A stretch of 64,000 nucleotides of DNA from positions 62,001 through 126,000 of the forward strand of contig NZ_BMSX01000008.1 in assembly GCF_014649375.1 (NCBI RefSeq), written 5' to 3'. The translations under genes were made by a program, and so were the position numbers. This DNA comes from Streptomyces aurantiogriseus (GTDB lineage Bacteria > Actinomycetota > Actinomycetes > Streptomycetales > Streptomycetaceae). A model generated the notes under the pieces. The model saw only the letters and a list, made by a program, of their open reading frames with translations. It was not told where the DNA came from and did no database searches. This document shows positions 26,366-36,354 of the stretch, piece after piece. The stretch's first letter is position 1; each line of letters starts with the position of its first letter.

Positions 26366-27496
26366 GTGACCGCGTCCACCACGTCCACCGGAGAGGGACA
26401 CCACCGACACCACCGCCACGCCCAGGCAGACCCGCTGGCCGGCCTCCGCACCCCGGACGACCCGCCCTGGGACGTCTACCTCACCGGCACCGTCTTCCTC
26501 GACATCATCTTCACCGGCCTCGACTCCGCCCCGGTCCGCGGCACGGAGTCCTGGGCCCGCGGCATGGGCTCCAGCCCCGGCGGCGTGGCCAACATGGCCA
26601 CCGCCCTCGCCCGCCTCGGCCTGAGGACGTCGCTCGCCGCGGCCTTCGGCGACGACCACTACGGCGAGTACTGCTGGGACGCCCTGGAACAGGGCGAGGG
26701 CATCGACCTCACCTCCTCCCGCTCCGTCCCCGGCTGGCACTCCCCGGTCACCGTCTCCATGGCCTACGAGGGCGAGCGCACGATGGTCTCCCACGGTCAC
26801 GAACCACCCCCGCAGGACACCGCCCCCGACTCCCCGCCCCATGCCCGAGCCGCCGTGGCCTCCCTCACCCCCGGCAGGCGTGCCCCCTGGGTCGCCCAGG
26901 CCGCACGCCGCGGCACCCGCGTCTTCGCCGACGTCGGCTGGGACGACACCGGCGCCTGGGACCTGGCCGGCCTGGCCGACCTGGAGCACTGCGAGGCCTT
27001 CCTGCCGAACGCGGCGGAGGCGATGCGCTACACCGGCGCCACCTGCCCCCGCGCCGCCGCCCACGCCCTCACCGAGCACGTACCGGTCGCGGTCGTCACC
27101 CTCGGTGCCGAGGGCGCCTACGCGGTGGACCGCCGCACGGGCGAGTCCGCCGAGGTTCCGGCCATCGCGGTGGAGGCACTGGACCCCACCGGCGCCGGGG
27201 ACGTCTTCGTGGCCGGTTTCGTCACCGGCACGCTCGCCGGCTGGCCGCTCGCCGACCGACTCGCCTTCGCCGGCCTGACAGCGGCCCTCTCGGTCCAGGA
27301 GTTCGGCGGATCGCTCTCGGCCCCCGGCTGGTCGGAGATCGCGGGCTGGTGGCGCAGGGTGCAGTCCGTCGAGGAACAGGACCCCGAGGCCCTCCGCCGG
27401 TACGCGTTCCTGACGGCTCTCCTCCCCACCCAGGAGGTCACACCGTGGCCGCGCCGCAGGGCGGTCCCCACGATCGGCTTCCGCAGGTCGGCGTGA
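26366..27496 (+). CDS. PfkB-family carbohydrate kinase
   Basis: 376-residue sugar or nucleoside kinase. Family signatures are the N-terminal SSPGGVANMATALARLG and the C-terminal DPTGAGDVFVAGF, where the Asp of GAGD is the catalytic base. A His-rich N-terminal extension (GEGHHRHHRHAQ) precedes the fold and might bind metal. The substrate cannot be told from sequence; ribokinase, adenosine kinase and fructokinase types are all open. GTG start with AGGGAGC upstream. A perfect 11-bp inverted repeat overlaps that ribosome-binding region. Confidence 0.85.
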   Translation: MTASTTSTGEGHHRHHRHAQADPLAGLRTPDDPPWDVYLTGTVFLDIIFTGLDSAPVRGTESWARGMGSSPGGVANMATALARLGLRTSLAAAFGDDHYGEYCWDALEQGEGIDLTSSRSVPGWHSPVTVSMAYEGERTMVSHGHEPPPQDTAPDSPPHARAAVASLTPGRRAPWVAQAARRGTRVFADVGWDDTGAWDLAGLADLEHCEAFLPNAAEAMRYTGATCPRAAAHALTEHVPVAVVTLGAEGAYAVDRRTGESAEVPAIAVEALDPTGAGDVFVAGFVTGTLAGWPLADRLAFAGLTAALSVQEFGGSLSAPGWSEIAGWWRRVQSVEEQDPEALRRYAFLTALLPTQEVTPWPRRRAVPTIGFRRSA

Positions 27497-27632
27497 AGGG
27501 GAACGCCGGGCACAGGGCGTTCGAAAAGCCCTACGGCGTTGTCAGCCCCCTGGCGTACCCTTGAACTCGCCAGGCCGCCCTCGTGGCAGGCGAGACGCAT
27601 CCGGGAGGACGTAGAGGCCTTCGGGCCGGCCT

Positions 27633-28700
<1,068 letters not shown>

Positions 28701-28712
28701 ACCAGTACGACC

Positions 28713-29210
28713 ATGTCGATCGACGTCAACAACGAGTCCGGAACCGAGGTCGACGAGCAGGCGATCCTCGACATCGCCCGCTACGCGCTCGCGCGGATGC
28801 GCATCCACCCGCTCTCCGAGCTCTCGGTGATCGTCGTGGACGCCGACGCCATGGAGCAGTTGCACATCCAGTGGATGGACCTGCCCGGCCCGACCGATGT
28901 CATGTCCTTCCCGATGGACGAGCTGCGTCCGCCGTCGAAGGACGACGACGAGCCCCCGCAGGGGCTGCTCGGCGACATCGTGCTGTGCCCCGAGGTCGCC
29001 GAGAAGCAGGGCAGGGAAGCGGACACGCAGCACTCCATGGACGAGGAGCTCCAACTCCTCACCGTCCATGGGGTGCTGCACCTCCTTGGTTACGACCATG
29101 AGGAACCCGACGAGAAGGCCGAGATGTTCGGCCTCCAGGCGGCCATCGTGGACGGCTGGCGTGCGGAGAAGGGCCTGACCGGTCCGTCCCCGGCTCCGAC
29201 CGTCTCATGA
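28713..29210 (+). CDS. ybeY: rRNA maturation endoribonuclease YbeY
   Basis: 165-residue zinc endoribonuclease for 16S rRNA 3'-end processing and 70S quality control. The zinc motif HxxxHxxxxxH is exact: VHGVLHLLGYDHEEPDE. The segment GPTDVMSFPMDE is also typical. Between phoH and the CorC-type gene, with which it shares a 4-bp ATGA overlap, it is in its conserved operon. Confidence 0.96.
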   Translation: MSIDVNNESGTEVDEQAILDIARYALARMRIHPLSELSVIVVDADAMEQLHIQWMDLPGPTDVMSFPMDELRPPSKDDDEPPQGLLGDIVLCPEVAEKQGREADTQHSMDEELQLLTVHGVLHLLGYDHEEPDEKAEMFGLQAAIVDGWRAEKGLTGPSPAPTVS

Positions 29211-30502
29211 GCCTCGGCCTGGTCTCCGGCGCGATCGCCCTGGTCGTCGTGGCGTGGCTCGCCGCCTGCGCCGAGGCGGGCCTCGCGCGCGTCTCCAGCT
29301 TCCGCGCCGAGGAGGCCGTACGCTCCGGCCGGCGCGGCAGCGCGAAACTCGCGCAGGTCGCCGCCGACCCCACCCGCTACCTCAACGTGGCGCTGCTGGT
29401 CCGCGTCGCCTGTGAGATGGCCGCCGCCGCGCTGGTGACGTACGCCTGTCTGAAGGAGATCGACGGCACCGCCCCGGCGCTGCTGGCCGCGATCGGCGTG
29501 ATGGTGCTGGTCTCGTACGTCGCCGTGGGCGTCTCCCCGCGCACCATCGGCCGTCAGCACCCGCTGAACACGGCGACGGCCGCCGCGTACGTGCTGCTGC
29601 CGCTGGCGCGGATCATGGGCCCGATCCCGTACCTGCTGATCCTCATCGGCAACGCGCTCACCCCCGGCAAGGGCTTCCGGCGCGGCCCCTTCGCCTCCGA
29701 GGCGGAGCTGCGGGCGCTGGTCGACCTCGCCGAGAAGGAGTCGCTGATCGAGGACGAGGAGCGCCGCATGGTGCACTCCGTCTTCGAGCTGGGTGACACG
29801 CTCGTGCGGGAGGTCATGGTCCCGCGCACCGACCTCGTCGTCATCGAGCGCTACAAGACCATCCGCCAGGCCCTCACCCTCGCGCTGCGCTCGGGCTTCT
29901 CGCGCATACCCGTCACCGGGGAGAGCGAGGACGACATCGTCGGGATCGTGTACCTGAAGGACCTGGTCCGCAAGACGCACATCAGCCGGGAGGCGGAGAG
30001 CGACCTGGTGTCGACGGCGATGCGGCCCGCCGCCTTCGTGCCCGACACCAAGAACGCCGGCGACCTGCTCCGCGAGATGCAGCAGGAGCGCAACCACGTC
30101 GCCGTCGTCATCGACGAGTACGGCGGCACCGCCGGCATCGTCACCATCGAGGACATCCTCGAGGAGATCGTCGGCGAGATCACCGACGAGTACGACCGCG
30201 AGCTGCCCCCGGTGGAGGAGCTCGGCGAGGACCGCTACCGGGTCACCGCCCGCCTCGACATCACCGACCTGGGCGAGCTGTACGGCCTGGAGGAGTACGA
30301 CGACGAGGACGTGGAGACCGTCGGCGGACTGCTTGCCAAGGCACTGGGCCGCGTGCCCATCGCCGGCGCCTCCTCGGTGGTCGAGCTGCCCGACGGACGC
30401 GACCTGCGGCTGACCGCCGAGGCCGCCGCCGGCCGCCGGAACAAGATCGTCACGGTGCTGGTGGAGCCCGTGGGCGGGCCGAAGGAGGAGCTGCCGGAGT
30501 GA
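29207..30502 (+). CDS. CNNM/CorC-type membrane protein with CBS pair
   Basis: 431-residue member of the hemolysin C/CorC family. About four N-terminal hydrophobic helices form the DUF21 domain (LVSGAIALVVVAWLAAC; LLAAIGVMVLVSYVAV). Two CBS motifs follow (VREVMVPRTDLVVIERY; DEYGGTAGIVTIEDILEEIV), then the C-terminal CorC_HlyC domain near DRYRVTARLDITDL. Family members act in magnesium or cobalt transport or its control. It overlaps the previous gene by 4 bp and the next by 4 bp, so the operon is tightly coupled. Confidence 0.92.
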   Translation: MSLGLVSGAIALVVVAWLAACAEAGLARVSSFRAEEAVRSGRRGSAKLAQVAADPTRYLNVALLVRVACEMAAAALVTYACLKEIDGTAPALLAAIGVMVLVSYVAVGVSPRTIGRQHPLNTATAAAYVLLPLARIMGPIPYLLILIGNALTPGKGFRRGPFASEAELRALVDLAEKESLIEDEERRMVHSVFELGDTLVREVMVPRTDLVVIERYKTIRQALTLALRSGFSRIPVTGESEDDIVGIVYLKDLVRKTHISREAESDLVSTAMRPAAFVPDTKNAGDLLREMQQERNHVAVVIDEYGGTAGIVTIEDILEEIVGEITDEYDRELPPVEELGEDRYRVTARLDITDLGELYGLEEYDDEDVETVGGLLAKALGRVPIAGASSVVELPDGRDLRLTAEAAAGRRNKIVTVLVEPVGGPKEELPE

Positions 30503-30858
30503 CGCCCCAGGAACTGCGCGCCTTCTGCCTGTCCTTCAACGCGGCCGTCGAGGACTTCCCCTTCCGGCCGGAGATCTCCGTCTTCAAGGTGGGCGGCAAG
30601 CTCTTCGCCCTGACGACCCTGGACGCCCGCCCCCTGACGGTCAACCTCAAGTGCGACCCCGAGGACGCGGTCCGCCTGCGCTCCGAGCACCCGGGTCTCA
30701 TCGCCCCCGGCTATCACATGAACAAGCGGCACTGGAACACGGTGACCGTCGACGGGGAACTCCCCGACCGTCTGGTCCGAGAGCTGATCGAGGACTCGTA
30801 CGACCTGGTCGTCGCCGGCCTGCCCCGCGCGCAGCGACTGCGCCTCGACCGGCCCTGA
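30499..30858 (+). CDS. MmcQ/YjbR-family protein
   Basis: 119-residue small alpha/beta protein of the MmcQ/YjbR (DUF419) family, whose members have a double-wing DNA-binding-like fold but no settled function. Typical segments are FPFRPEISVFKVGGKLFALT, NLKCDPEDAVRLR and the C-terminal PDRLVRELIEDSYDLVV. GTG start overlaps the stop of the CorC-type gene. It sits as a small passenger inside the ybeY-era operon. Confidence 0.88.
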   Translation: MTPQELRAFCLSFNAAVEDFPFRPEISVFKVGGKLFALTTLDARPLTVNLKCDPEDAVRLRSEHPGLIAPGYHMNKRHWNTVTVDGELPDRLVRELIEDSYDLVVAGLPRAQRLRLDRP

Positions 30859-30894
30859 GGTCCCGCCGGTCCGGCTTCTCCGTATGCTCGGCAC

Positions 30895-31248
30895 ATGACC
30901 GACAGCAACGCGCTCGACCCCGAGGACCGCAAGATCGTCACCCTGGCCCGTTCCGCGCGGGCCCGTAACGGTGTGCCCGAGGGGGCGGCCGTACGGGACG
31001 AGACGGGACGTACGTATGTCGCCGGGACGGTGGATCTGCCGTCGCTGCGGCTGAGCGCGTTGCGGACGGCGGTGGCGATGGCGGTGGCCTCGGGGGCGAA
31101 GTCGTTGGAGGCGGCGGCGGTGGTGACGGATGCCGACGCCGTTTCGACCGAGGATCTGGCTGCCGTGCGGGATCTTGGAGGGGCCGGGACCCCGGTGCTG
31201 GTGGCTTCGCCGGACGGGACTGTTCGGCTGACCGTTTCCGCCGGCTGA
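30895..31248 (+). CDS. Cytidine deaminase-like protein lacking the catalytic motifs
   Basis: 117 residues. By position (before era) and overall pattern this is the protein usually called cytidine deaminase in streptomycetes. Helix-forming LRLSALRTAVAMAVASGAKS and the following strand VVTDAD match the fold, but neither the His/Cys-Ala-Glu motif nor the PCxxC motif is present; the chain has no cysteine. It is therefore probably not an active zinc deaminase. A hairpin follows its stop codon. In many actinobacteria era would come next; here 5 kb of other genes intervene. Confidence 0.75.
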   Translation: MTDSNALDPEDRKIVTLARSARARNGVPEGAAVRDETGRTYVAGTVDLPSLRLSALRTAVAMAVASGAKSLEAAAVVTDADAVSTEDLAAVRDLGGAGTPVLVASPDGTVRLTVSAG

Positions 31249-31252
31249 GGTA

Positions 31253-31272
31253 CCAGGGGGCTCCGCCCCCTG
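31253..31272 (+). terminator. Hairpin after deaminase-like gene
   Basis: CCAGGGGG, CTCC loop, and GCCCCCTGG, followed by ACCCCC; same class as at 14211-14230. The remaining gap to 31530 shows no gene. Confidence 0.72.
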
Positions 31273-31529
31273 GACCCCCGGTTTCCCCGGCCGCCCACCC
31301 GTCTCGGCCGGGGTGAGGAGTGACCGGCTCCGAGTTAGGCCGGATTTCAACCTTGCCGTCCCCCGCCCCTCGCCCGTCAATGGACCGTAAGTTCCGACGG
31401 ACCGTCAGATTCACCCGCCCCCGGGCCCGGTGTCCGCACCCACCCGCCCGGGTTCGGCGGTCCGCCGGCGCACTCCCGTCATCCACCCCCCACATGGATT
31501 CCCAGATTCGGGAAGGGAGCCGGAAACCC

Positions 31530-32006
31530 ATGAGAGGCAAGCGAATCGGAACAGGTGCGGCACTGCTGGCCGGGGCCCTCGCGGCCACCGGGCTGGCGTT
31601 CGCTCCGTCTGCCGCAGCCGTCGCTCCGACGACGGCGACCGTCACCGCGAACTGCGGTCTGTTCGGCGGCGGAGCCGCCACCCTCACGGCCACCCAGAAC
31701 GGCACCTCGGCCACCCTCACCCTCAAGTCCACCGCGATCACCGCCCCGATCCCGATCAGCGCGAACAGCATCAACTCAACGCTCACGATGGCGAACTCGA
31801 CCGGTGCCGCCAGGGTCTTCACCGGCACCGTGAACCCCGCCATGGCCACCGGCGCCCCGATCGTGGTCGGTCCGCTCAGCGGGACCGTGGCCTCCGGTGA
31901 CAGCCTGGACTTCTACCAGGGCTCCCTGAAGATGGTCGTCTTCGGGATCACCGTCACGTGCACGGCAGCCGCGCCGCAGTCGCCGGGCCCGTTCGTGTTC
32001 GACTGA
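31530..32006 (+). CDS. Small secreted protein of unknown family
   Basis: 158 residues with a clear Sec signal peptide (MRGKRIGTGAALLAGALAAT to about residue 35, ending PSAAAV). The mature part is Thr/Ala-rich and beta-predicted with two cysteines (TANCGLFGGG and TVTCTAAA), probably one disulfide. I do not recognise the family. The ATG has GGAAGGGAG upstream. It is followed after 160 bp by another secreted protein and then a DUF916-like membrane protein, suggesting a surface-protein set. Confidence 0.7.
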   Translation: MRGKRIGTGAALLAGALAATGLAFAPSAAAVAPTTATVTANCGLFGGGAATLTATQNGTSATLTLKSTAITAPIPISANSINSTLTMANSTGAARVFTGTVNPAMATGAPIVVGPLSGTVASGDSLDFYQGSLKMVVFGITVTCTAAAPQSPGPFVFD

Positions 32007-32166
32007 GAAGCGCGTCATGGACCGTCGGGTTCCCCCGCGCGCAGGAACCTGACGGGCCATCAGTTCATCTCGGCGCATCCATTGACTTCTCACGCAATCC
32101 GCACATCAATGCCCCCTGTCGGCGCAGAAGAGCCGCTGCGCCCGCACCCTTGAGGAGGGGGCACCC

Positions 32167-33495
32167 ATGGGTTCGACACCCCAGAGATCCCGAAGACGGC
32201 GCTGGAGCGCGTTGCTCGGGGCGGCCGCGCTCGCGGTCACCGCGGGCGGGGCGCTGGCGACGCCCGCCGCTGCCGCGTCCGTGGACGTGGACTACCCCAC
32301 GCACTGCGTGCCGCCGCCCATCGCGGGCATCCCGCCCATCGACGGCACCACCACCGGGAAGATCACGGTGGACAACGCCACCCCGAAGGTCGGCGACACC
32401 GTCACCGTGACGTACACGGTGGTCAAGCCCGCCGCGAGCAACCCCACCGACCTGGCCCTGCCGGCCGACATCATGACGCCGACGGGCAAGGTCACCCTCG
32501 GCGGCGCGCAGACCGGCAGCGTGACGGTCGCGGGACCGAAGAAGAACGACCCGGTGCCCGGCAAGGGCCCCTTCCCGTCGTTCTCCATGACCGGCACCTT
32601 CACGGTCACCGCGCCCGGCGCGATCACCCTCTCGCCCGGCGACTACAACATCCACACCAGCTACATCCTGGAGCTGGACACGCCCTGCACGGTGACCAAC
32701 CCGCCCGCCCCGGTGTCGGAGACGGTCACCGCGTCCGCCGACCCGCCCGCCAACACCCGTGCCATCTCACTGGGTTCGGCCTCCGGCGCGCCGGGCGCCG
32801 CGGTCACCGTCACCGGCAGCGACTTCACGCCGGGCGCGACCGTCACCCTGGCCGGGCGGTCCGGGGCCGCGCAGACCGCGGACACCGCGACCGTGACCGC
32901 CGACGCGCAGGGCCGCTTCAGCGGCTCCCTCGTGGTCGGCGACCGCACCACGACCGGTGTCGTGGCGTACGAGGGCAGCGCGTGGAACGCGGAGAAGGGC
33001 GCCGGACCCGTCGCGTACGTCGTCGTCGACGACACCCCCGTACCGGACGGGAGTCAGAAGCTGACGACGACCGTGAAGGCGGGCACCCTGTCGATGTCCC
33101 AGGCCGGGGACGCCGTCCAGCTGTCGGCGGTCGACTTCGGCACCGGCGGGGCCTCGACCGGGACGCTGAAGACGGTGACCGTCAAGGACTTCCGCGGCGG
33201 ACCCGCGGGCTGGTCCCTGACCGGCAAGGTCTCCGACTTCACCGGACCCGGCGCCAAGATCCCCGCCGGGAAGCTGAGCTGGACACCCGCCTGCGCCACC
33301 AAGGCGGGCAGCCCGAGCACCTGCCGGGCCGGTTCGGCGGGCGTGGTGGGCAGCGCCGGGGCGACCCTGGCCTCCGCCCCCGACGCCACGCTCACCGGCG
33401 GCGAGTTCACCGCCGACGCCCAACTCTCCCTCGACGTACCGGCGTTCACGCCTCCGGGCACGTACACCGGCGTCCTGACCCTCACGCTCACCTGA
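32167..33495 (+). CDS. Secreted WxL-like surface protein
   Basis: 442 residues. Signal peptide to about residue 37 (ALAVTAGGALATPAAAAS). The N-terminal half has beta repeats (ITVDNATPKVGDTVTVTYTV) and two Cys; an Ig-like module follows (GAPGAAVTVTGSDFTPGATV). The C-terminal part resembles the firmicute WxL wall-binding domain: GWSLTGKVSDFTGPG contains the W-x-L signature, then KLSWTPAC and a final GTYTGVLTLTLT strand. This match is by eye. The DUF916-like gene just downstream is the known partner type for WxL proteins, which strengthens the call. Confidence 0.65.
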   Translation: MGSTPQRSRRRRWSALLGAAALAVTAGGALATPAAAASVDVDYPTHCVPPPIAGIPPIDGTTTGKITVDNATPKVGDTVTVTYTVVKPAASNPTDLALPADIMTPTGKVTLGGAQTGSVTVAGPKKNDPVPGKGPFPSFSMTGTFTVTAPGAITLSPGDYNIHTSYILELDTPCTVTNPPAPVSETVTASADPPANTRAISLGSASGAPGAAVTVTGSDFTPGATVTLAGRSGAAQTADTATVTADAQGRFSGSLVVGDRTTTGVVAYEGSAWNAEKGAGPVAYVVVDDTPVPDGSQKLTTTVKAGTLSMSQAGDAVQLSAVDFGTGGASTGTLKTVTVKDFRGGPAGWSLTGKVSDFTGPGAKIPAGKLSWTPACATKAGSPSTCRAGSAGVVGSAGATLASAPDATLTGGEFTADAQLSLDVPAFTPPGTYTGVLTLTLT

Positions 33496-33592
33496 GCGCA
33501 GAACCGACTCCACCGGTGGCCGGGCGCCCGCCGCACAGGTCCGCACCCGCCCGACCACCCCACCGTCCGCCGCCCGTGGGGGGTCCGCACCC

Positions 33593-34663
33593 ATGCGCAA
33601 GCCGTACGTCCTCCTCCTGCCGCTCCTGTTGACCCTGCTGCTCGCCGCGCCCGCCCGGGCCGCCGACAACGGCAGCTGGTCGGTCCACCCCGTCTCCTCG
33701 GCCGTGGCCGCCCGGCCCTACTTCTACGTCACCGCCGATCCCGGACAGACCCTCGAGGACAAGGTCGTCGTCGCCAACAAGACGGACCAGCCCCTCACCT
33801 TCCGGCTCTACGCGGCCGACGCCTACAACACCCCACGGGACGGCGGGTTCGCCGTGCGGACGGTGGGGGAGCGGATGCGGGGCGTGGGGGCGTGGGCGAG
33901 GCCCGCGAAGGACCGGGTCACCGTGCCCGGCCGTAAGTCGGTCACCGTGCCGTTCGAGATCCGCGTGCCGAAGGACGCCGAACCCGGCGACCACCCGGGA
34001 GCGATCGTGGCGCTCGACGAGCGCGTCGAGAAGGGCGGCGACGGGGTCGCGCTCGGGGTGCAGCGGGCGGTCGGCGCCCGTGTCTATCTGCAGGTCAGCG
34101 GGCCCACCCTGCCGGCGCTGGCCGTCGAGGACGTCCGCGTCGGGCACGACCAGCCCCTGGTCCCCGGCCTCGGCGACAGCACGGCGACGATCTCCTACAC
34201 CCTGCACAACACCGGCAACGTCACCCTCGACCCGAAGGTGGAGCTACGGGCGCGCGGGCTGTTCGGCCGTACGCTCCTCGCCCGCGACCTGACCCGGATC
34301 CCCTCCGAGCTCCTCCCCGGCCAGCGCGTCCGCCTCACCGAACCCTGGCGGGACGCACCTCAGCTCGACTGGGCGGACGTGAAGCTGACGGCGACGGCCA
34401 CAGACACCAGGGAGTCGGCAACCGCTTCGTTCGTGGCGGTGCCCTGGCTGGTGGCGGGGGCGCTGGCGTCGGCGTCGGCCGTCGGCGTCTGGCTGCTGGT
34501 CAGGCGACGGCGGAGGCGCCCCGAAGGAACGCGCGCCGGAGGGGCGCGCATCATGCGGCTCCGCCGCGATGGGGGTCACCCCGCTCGAGCGGAGCCGAGA
34601 GTGGGGGAGCGACCAGCCCCCACACACCCGCACCCGAAAGCCGGCCAGACCGGCGGAGCCTAA
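33593..34663 (+). CDS. DUF916-like membrane-anchored surface protein (WxL partner type)
   Basis: 356 residues. Signal peptide (LLLPLLLTLLLAAPARA), then NGSWSVHPVSSAVAARPYFY and DPGQTLEDKVVVANKTDQPL, matching the DUF916 family that binds peptidoglycan in cell-surface complexes. A second beta domain (VEDVRVGHDQPLVPGLGDST; LHNTGNVTL) precedes one transmembrane helix (VPWLVAGALASASAVGVWLL) and a basic tail. The last 35 codons run through a dispersed repeat and look acquired. It ends by overlapping the convergent P-II gene by 4 bp. Confidence 0.75.
   Translation: MRKPYVLLLPLLLTLLLAAPARAADNGSWSVHPVSSAVAARPYFYVTADPGQTLEDKVVVANKTDQPLTFRLYAADAYNTPRDGGFAVRTVGERMRGVGAWARPAKDRVTVPGRKSVTVPFEIRVPKDAEPGDHPGAIVALDERVEKGGDGVALGVQRAVGARVYLQVSGPTLPALAVEDVRVGHDQPLVPGLGDSTATISYTLHNTGNVTLDPKVELRARGLFGRTLLARDLTRIPSELLPGQRVRLTEPWRDAPQLDWADVKLTATATDTRESATASFVAVPWLVAGALASASAVGVWLLVRRRRRRPEGTRAGGARIMRLRRDGGHPARAEPRVGERPAPTHPHPKAGQTGGA
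34572..34609. repeat. Dispersed Streptomyces palindromic repeat inside a gene end
   Basis: The segment GGGGTCACCCCGCTCGAGCG followed by GAGCCGAGAGTGGGGGAGC is a short palindrome-like unit common between Streptomyces genes (recalled knowledge). Here it is translated as the C-terminal tail of the DUF916-like protein. Confidence 0.5.
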
Positions 34664-34998
34664 AGCGCGTCGGGGCCGCGCTCGCCCGTCCGCACCCGTA
34701 CGACCGTCTCGACCGGCAGGGCCCACACCTTCCCGTCTCCGATCTTCCCCGTCTGCGCGGCCTTGACGATGGCGTCGATGACGGCGTCCGAGTCCGCGTC
34801 CTCGACGACGACCTCGATACGGACCTTGGGGACCAGGTCGACCTGGTACTCGGCGCCGCGGTACACCTCGGTGTGGCCGCGCTGGCGGCCGTAGCCGCTG
34901 GCCTCGGTGACGGTCAGACCGTGCACGCCGAGCTCCTGGAGCGCCGTCTTGACCTCGTCGAGGCGGTACGGCTTGACGATCGCGGTGATGAGCTTCAT
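34660..34998 (-). CDS. glnK: P-II family nitrogen regulator
   Basis: 112-residue P-II signal protein, full length. The T loop GYGRQRGHTEVYRGAEYQVD carries Tyr51, the residue nucleotidylated in this family, and the B loop is TGKIGDGKVW. C-terminus VRVRTGERGPDAL is typical of actinobacterial GlnK. It would sense 2-oxoglutarate and ATP/ADP and gate the ammonium channel encoded just upstream; the two genes overlap by ATGA. The usual third gene, glnD, is absent from this locus. Confidence 0.96.
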   Translation of the reverse strand: MKLITAIVKPYRLDEVKTALQELGVHGLTVTEASGYGRQRGHTEVYRGAEYQVDLVPKVRIEVVVEDADSDAVIDAIVKAAQTGKIGDGKVWALPVETVVRVRTGERGPDAL

Positions 34999-36308
34999 GC
35001 CTGGGTCTTGGCCTTCTGCGCGGAGGGGACGGAGTGCGAGGTGACCGGGGCGCCGTGGCCCAGGACGCCGTGATCGTATGCGGTCTCGGCGTGCACCGTA
35101 AGGTCCAGGCCGGTGTGCTCCTGCTCCTCGTCCGCCCGGAAGCCCATCGCCTTGTCGAGCAGCTTGCCGATGCCGTACGTCACCAGGAAGGCGTACGCCC
35201 CCACGACGACCACGGCCACCAGCTGCTTGCCGAGCTGGGCGAGGCCGCCGCCGTAGAGGAGGCCCTCCGTGCCGCCGGTCATCGACTCGACCGCGAAGAC
35301 GCCGATGAGGAGGGTGCCGATGACACCGCCGACCAGGTGGACGCCGACGACGTCCAGCGAGTCGTCGTAGTTCAGCTTGAACTTCCAGCCCACGGCGTAC
35401 GAGCAGACGACGCCGGCGGCGAGGCCGATGACCAGGGCGCCGAGGAGGGAGACCGAGCCGCAGGACGGCGTGATCGCGACCAGGCCCGCCACGGCACCGG
35501 ACGCGGCGCCCAGCGTGGTCGGGTGGCCGTCGCGCTTCTGCTCGACGAAGAGCCAGCCGAGCAGGCCGGTGCAGCCGGCGGCGAGGGTGTTGAGGAAGGC
35601 GGCGGCCGCGAGGCCGTTGGCGCCGAGGGCCGAGCCGGCGTTGAAGCCGAACCAGCCGAACCAGAGGAGACCGGCGCCCAGCATCACCATGGGGAGGTTG
35701 TGCGGGCGCATCGCGTCCTTCTTGAAGCCGAGCCGCGGGCCGAGGACCAGGCAGAGTGCCAGGCCGGAGGCGCCCGAGGTGATCTCCACGGGGAGGCCGC
35801 CGGCGAAGTCGAGGGCGCCGAGGCGGTTCAGGATCCAGCCGTCCGGGCCCCACACCCAGTGGGCGACCGGAACGTATACGAGCAGCGCCCAGACCGGGAC
35901 GAAGACCAGCCAGGCCGCGAACTTCGCGCGGTCGGCGATCGCGCCGCTGATCAGGGCCGCCGTGATGATCGCGAAGGTCAGCTGGAAGGTGGCGAAGAGG
36001 AGGGTGGGGACCGTGCCCTGGACGCTGTCCGGGCCGAGGCCCGCCATGCCGGCGTGGTCCAGGGTGCCGATGAGGCCGCCGCCGAGGTCGTCGCCGAAGG
36101 CGAGGGAGTAGCCGGCGGCCAGCCAGACCACCGTGACCAGGGCGATCGACACGAAGCTCATCATCAGCATGTTGAGGACGCTCTTCGTGCGGACCATGCC
36201 GCCGTAGAACAGGGCCAGGCCCGGGGTCATCAGCAGGACGAGGGCGGTGGCGGCGAGCAGCCAGGCGGTGTCGCCGGTGTCGACGTGTGCGGCGGCGAGG
36301 GGCGTCAC
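34995..36308 (-). CDS. amtB: Ammonium transporter AmtB
   Basis: 437-residue Amt/MEP/Rh channel with about eleven hydrophobic helices. Family motifs include LVLLMTPGLALFYGGMVRTK, the Amt signature region FAIITAALISGAIADR, and DVVGVHLVGGVIGTLL with a pore His. The GTG start at 36308 (VTPLAAAHVD) has GGAGA five bases upstream; longer in-frame starts would run through the regulatory region. Phased GlnR-type half-sites lie 47-100 bp upstream. It is divergent from era. Confidence 0.95.
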   Translation of the reverse strand: MTPLAAAHVDTGDTAWLLAATALVLLMTPGLALFYGGMVRTKSVLNMLMMSFVSIALVTVVWLAAGYSLAFGDDLGGGLIGTLDHAGMAGLGPDSVQGTVPTLLFATFQLTFAIITAALISGAIADRAKFAAWLVFVPVWALLVYVPVAHWVWGPDGWILNRLGALDFAGGLPVEITSGASGLALCLVLGPRLGFKKDAMRPHNLPMVMLGAGLLWFGWFGFNAGSALGANGLAAAAFLNTLAAGCTGLLGWLFVEQKRDGHPTTLGAASGAVAGLVAITPSCGSVSLLGALVIGLAAGVVCSYAVGWKFKLNYDDSLDVVGVHLVGGVIGTLLIGVFAVESMTGGTEGLLYGGGLAQLGKQLVAVVVVGAYAFLVTYGIGKLLDKAMGFRADEEQEHTGLDLTVHAETAYDHGVLGHGAPVTSHSVPSAQKAKTQA

Positions 36309-36354
36309 GGTGTCTCCATCGGTCCGGGGGTTCGTCAGAGGGTCACCGGTGTGC

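Noticed and set aside
26166..26369. 67-codon frame between the enolase and PfkB genes
   Set aside because: Pro/Arg/His-rich, no ribosome site, overlaps the inverted repeat; looks like noncoding G+C-rich DNA.
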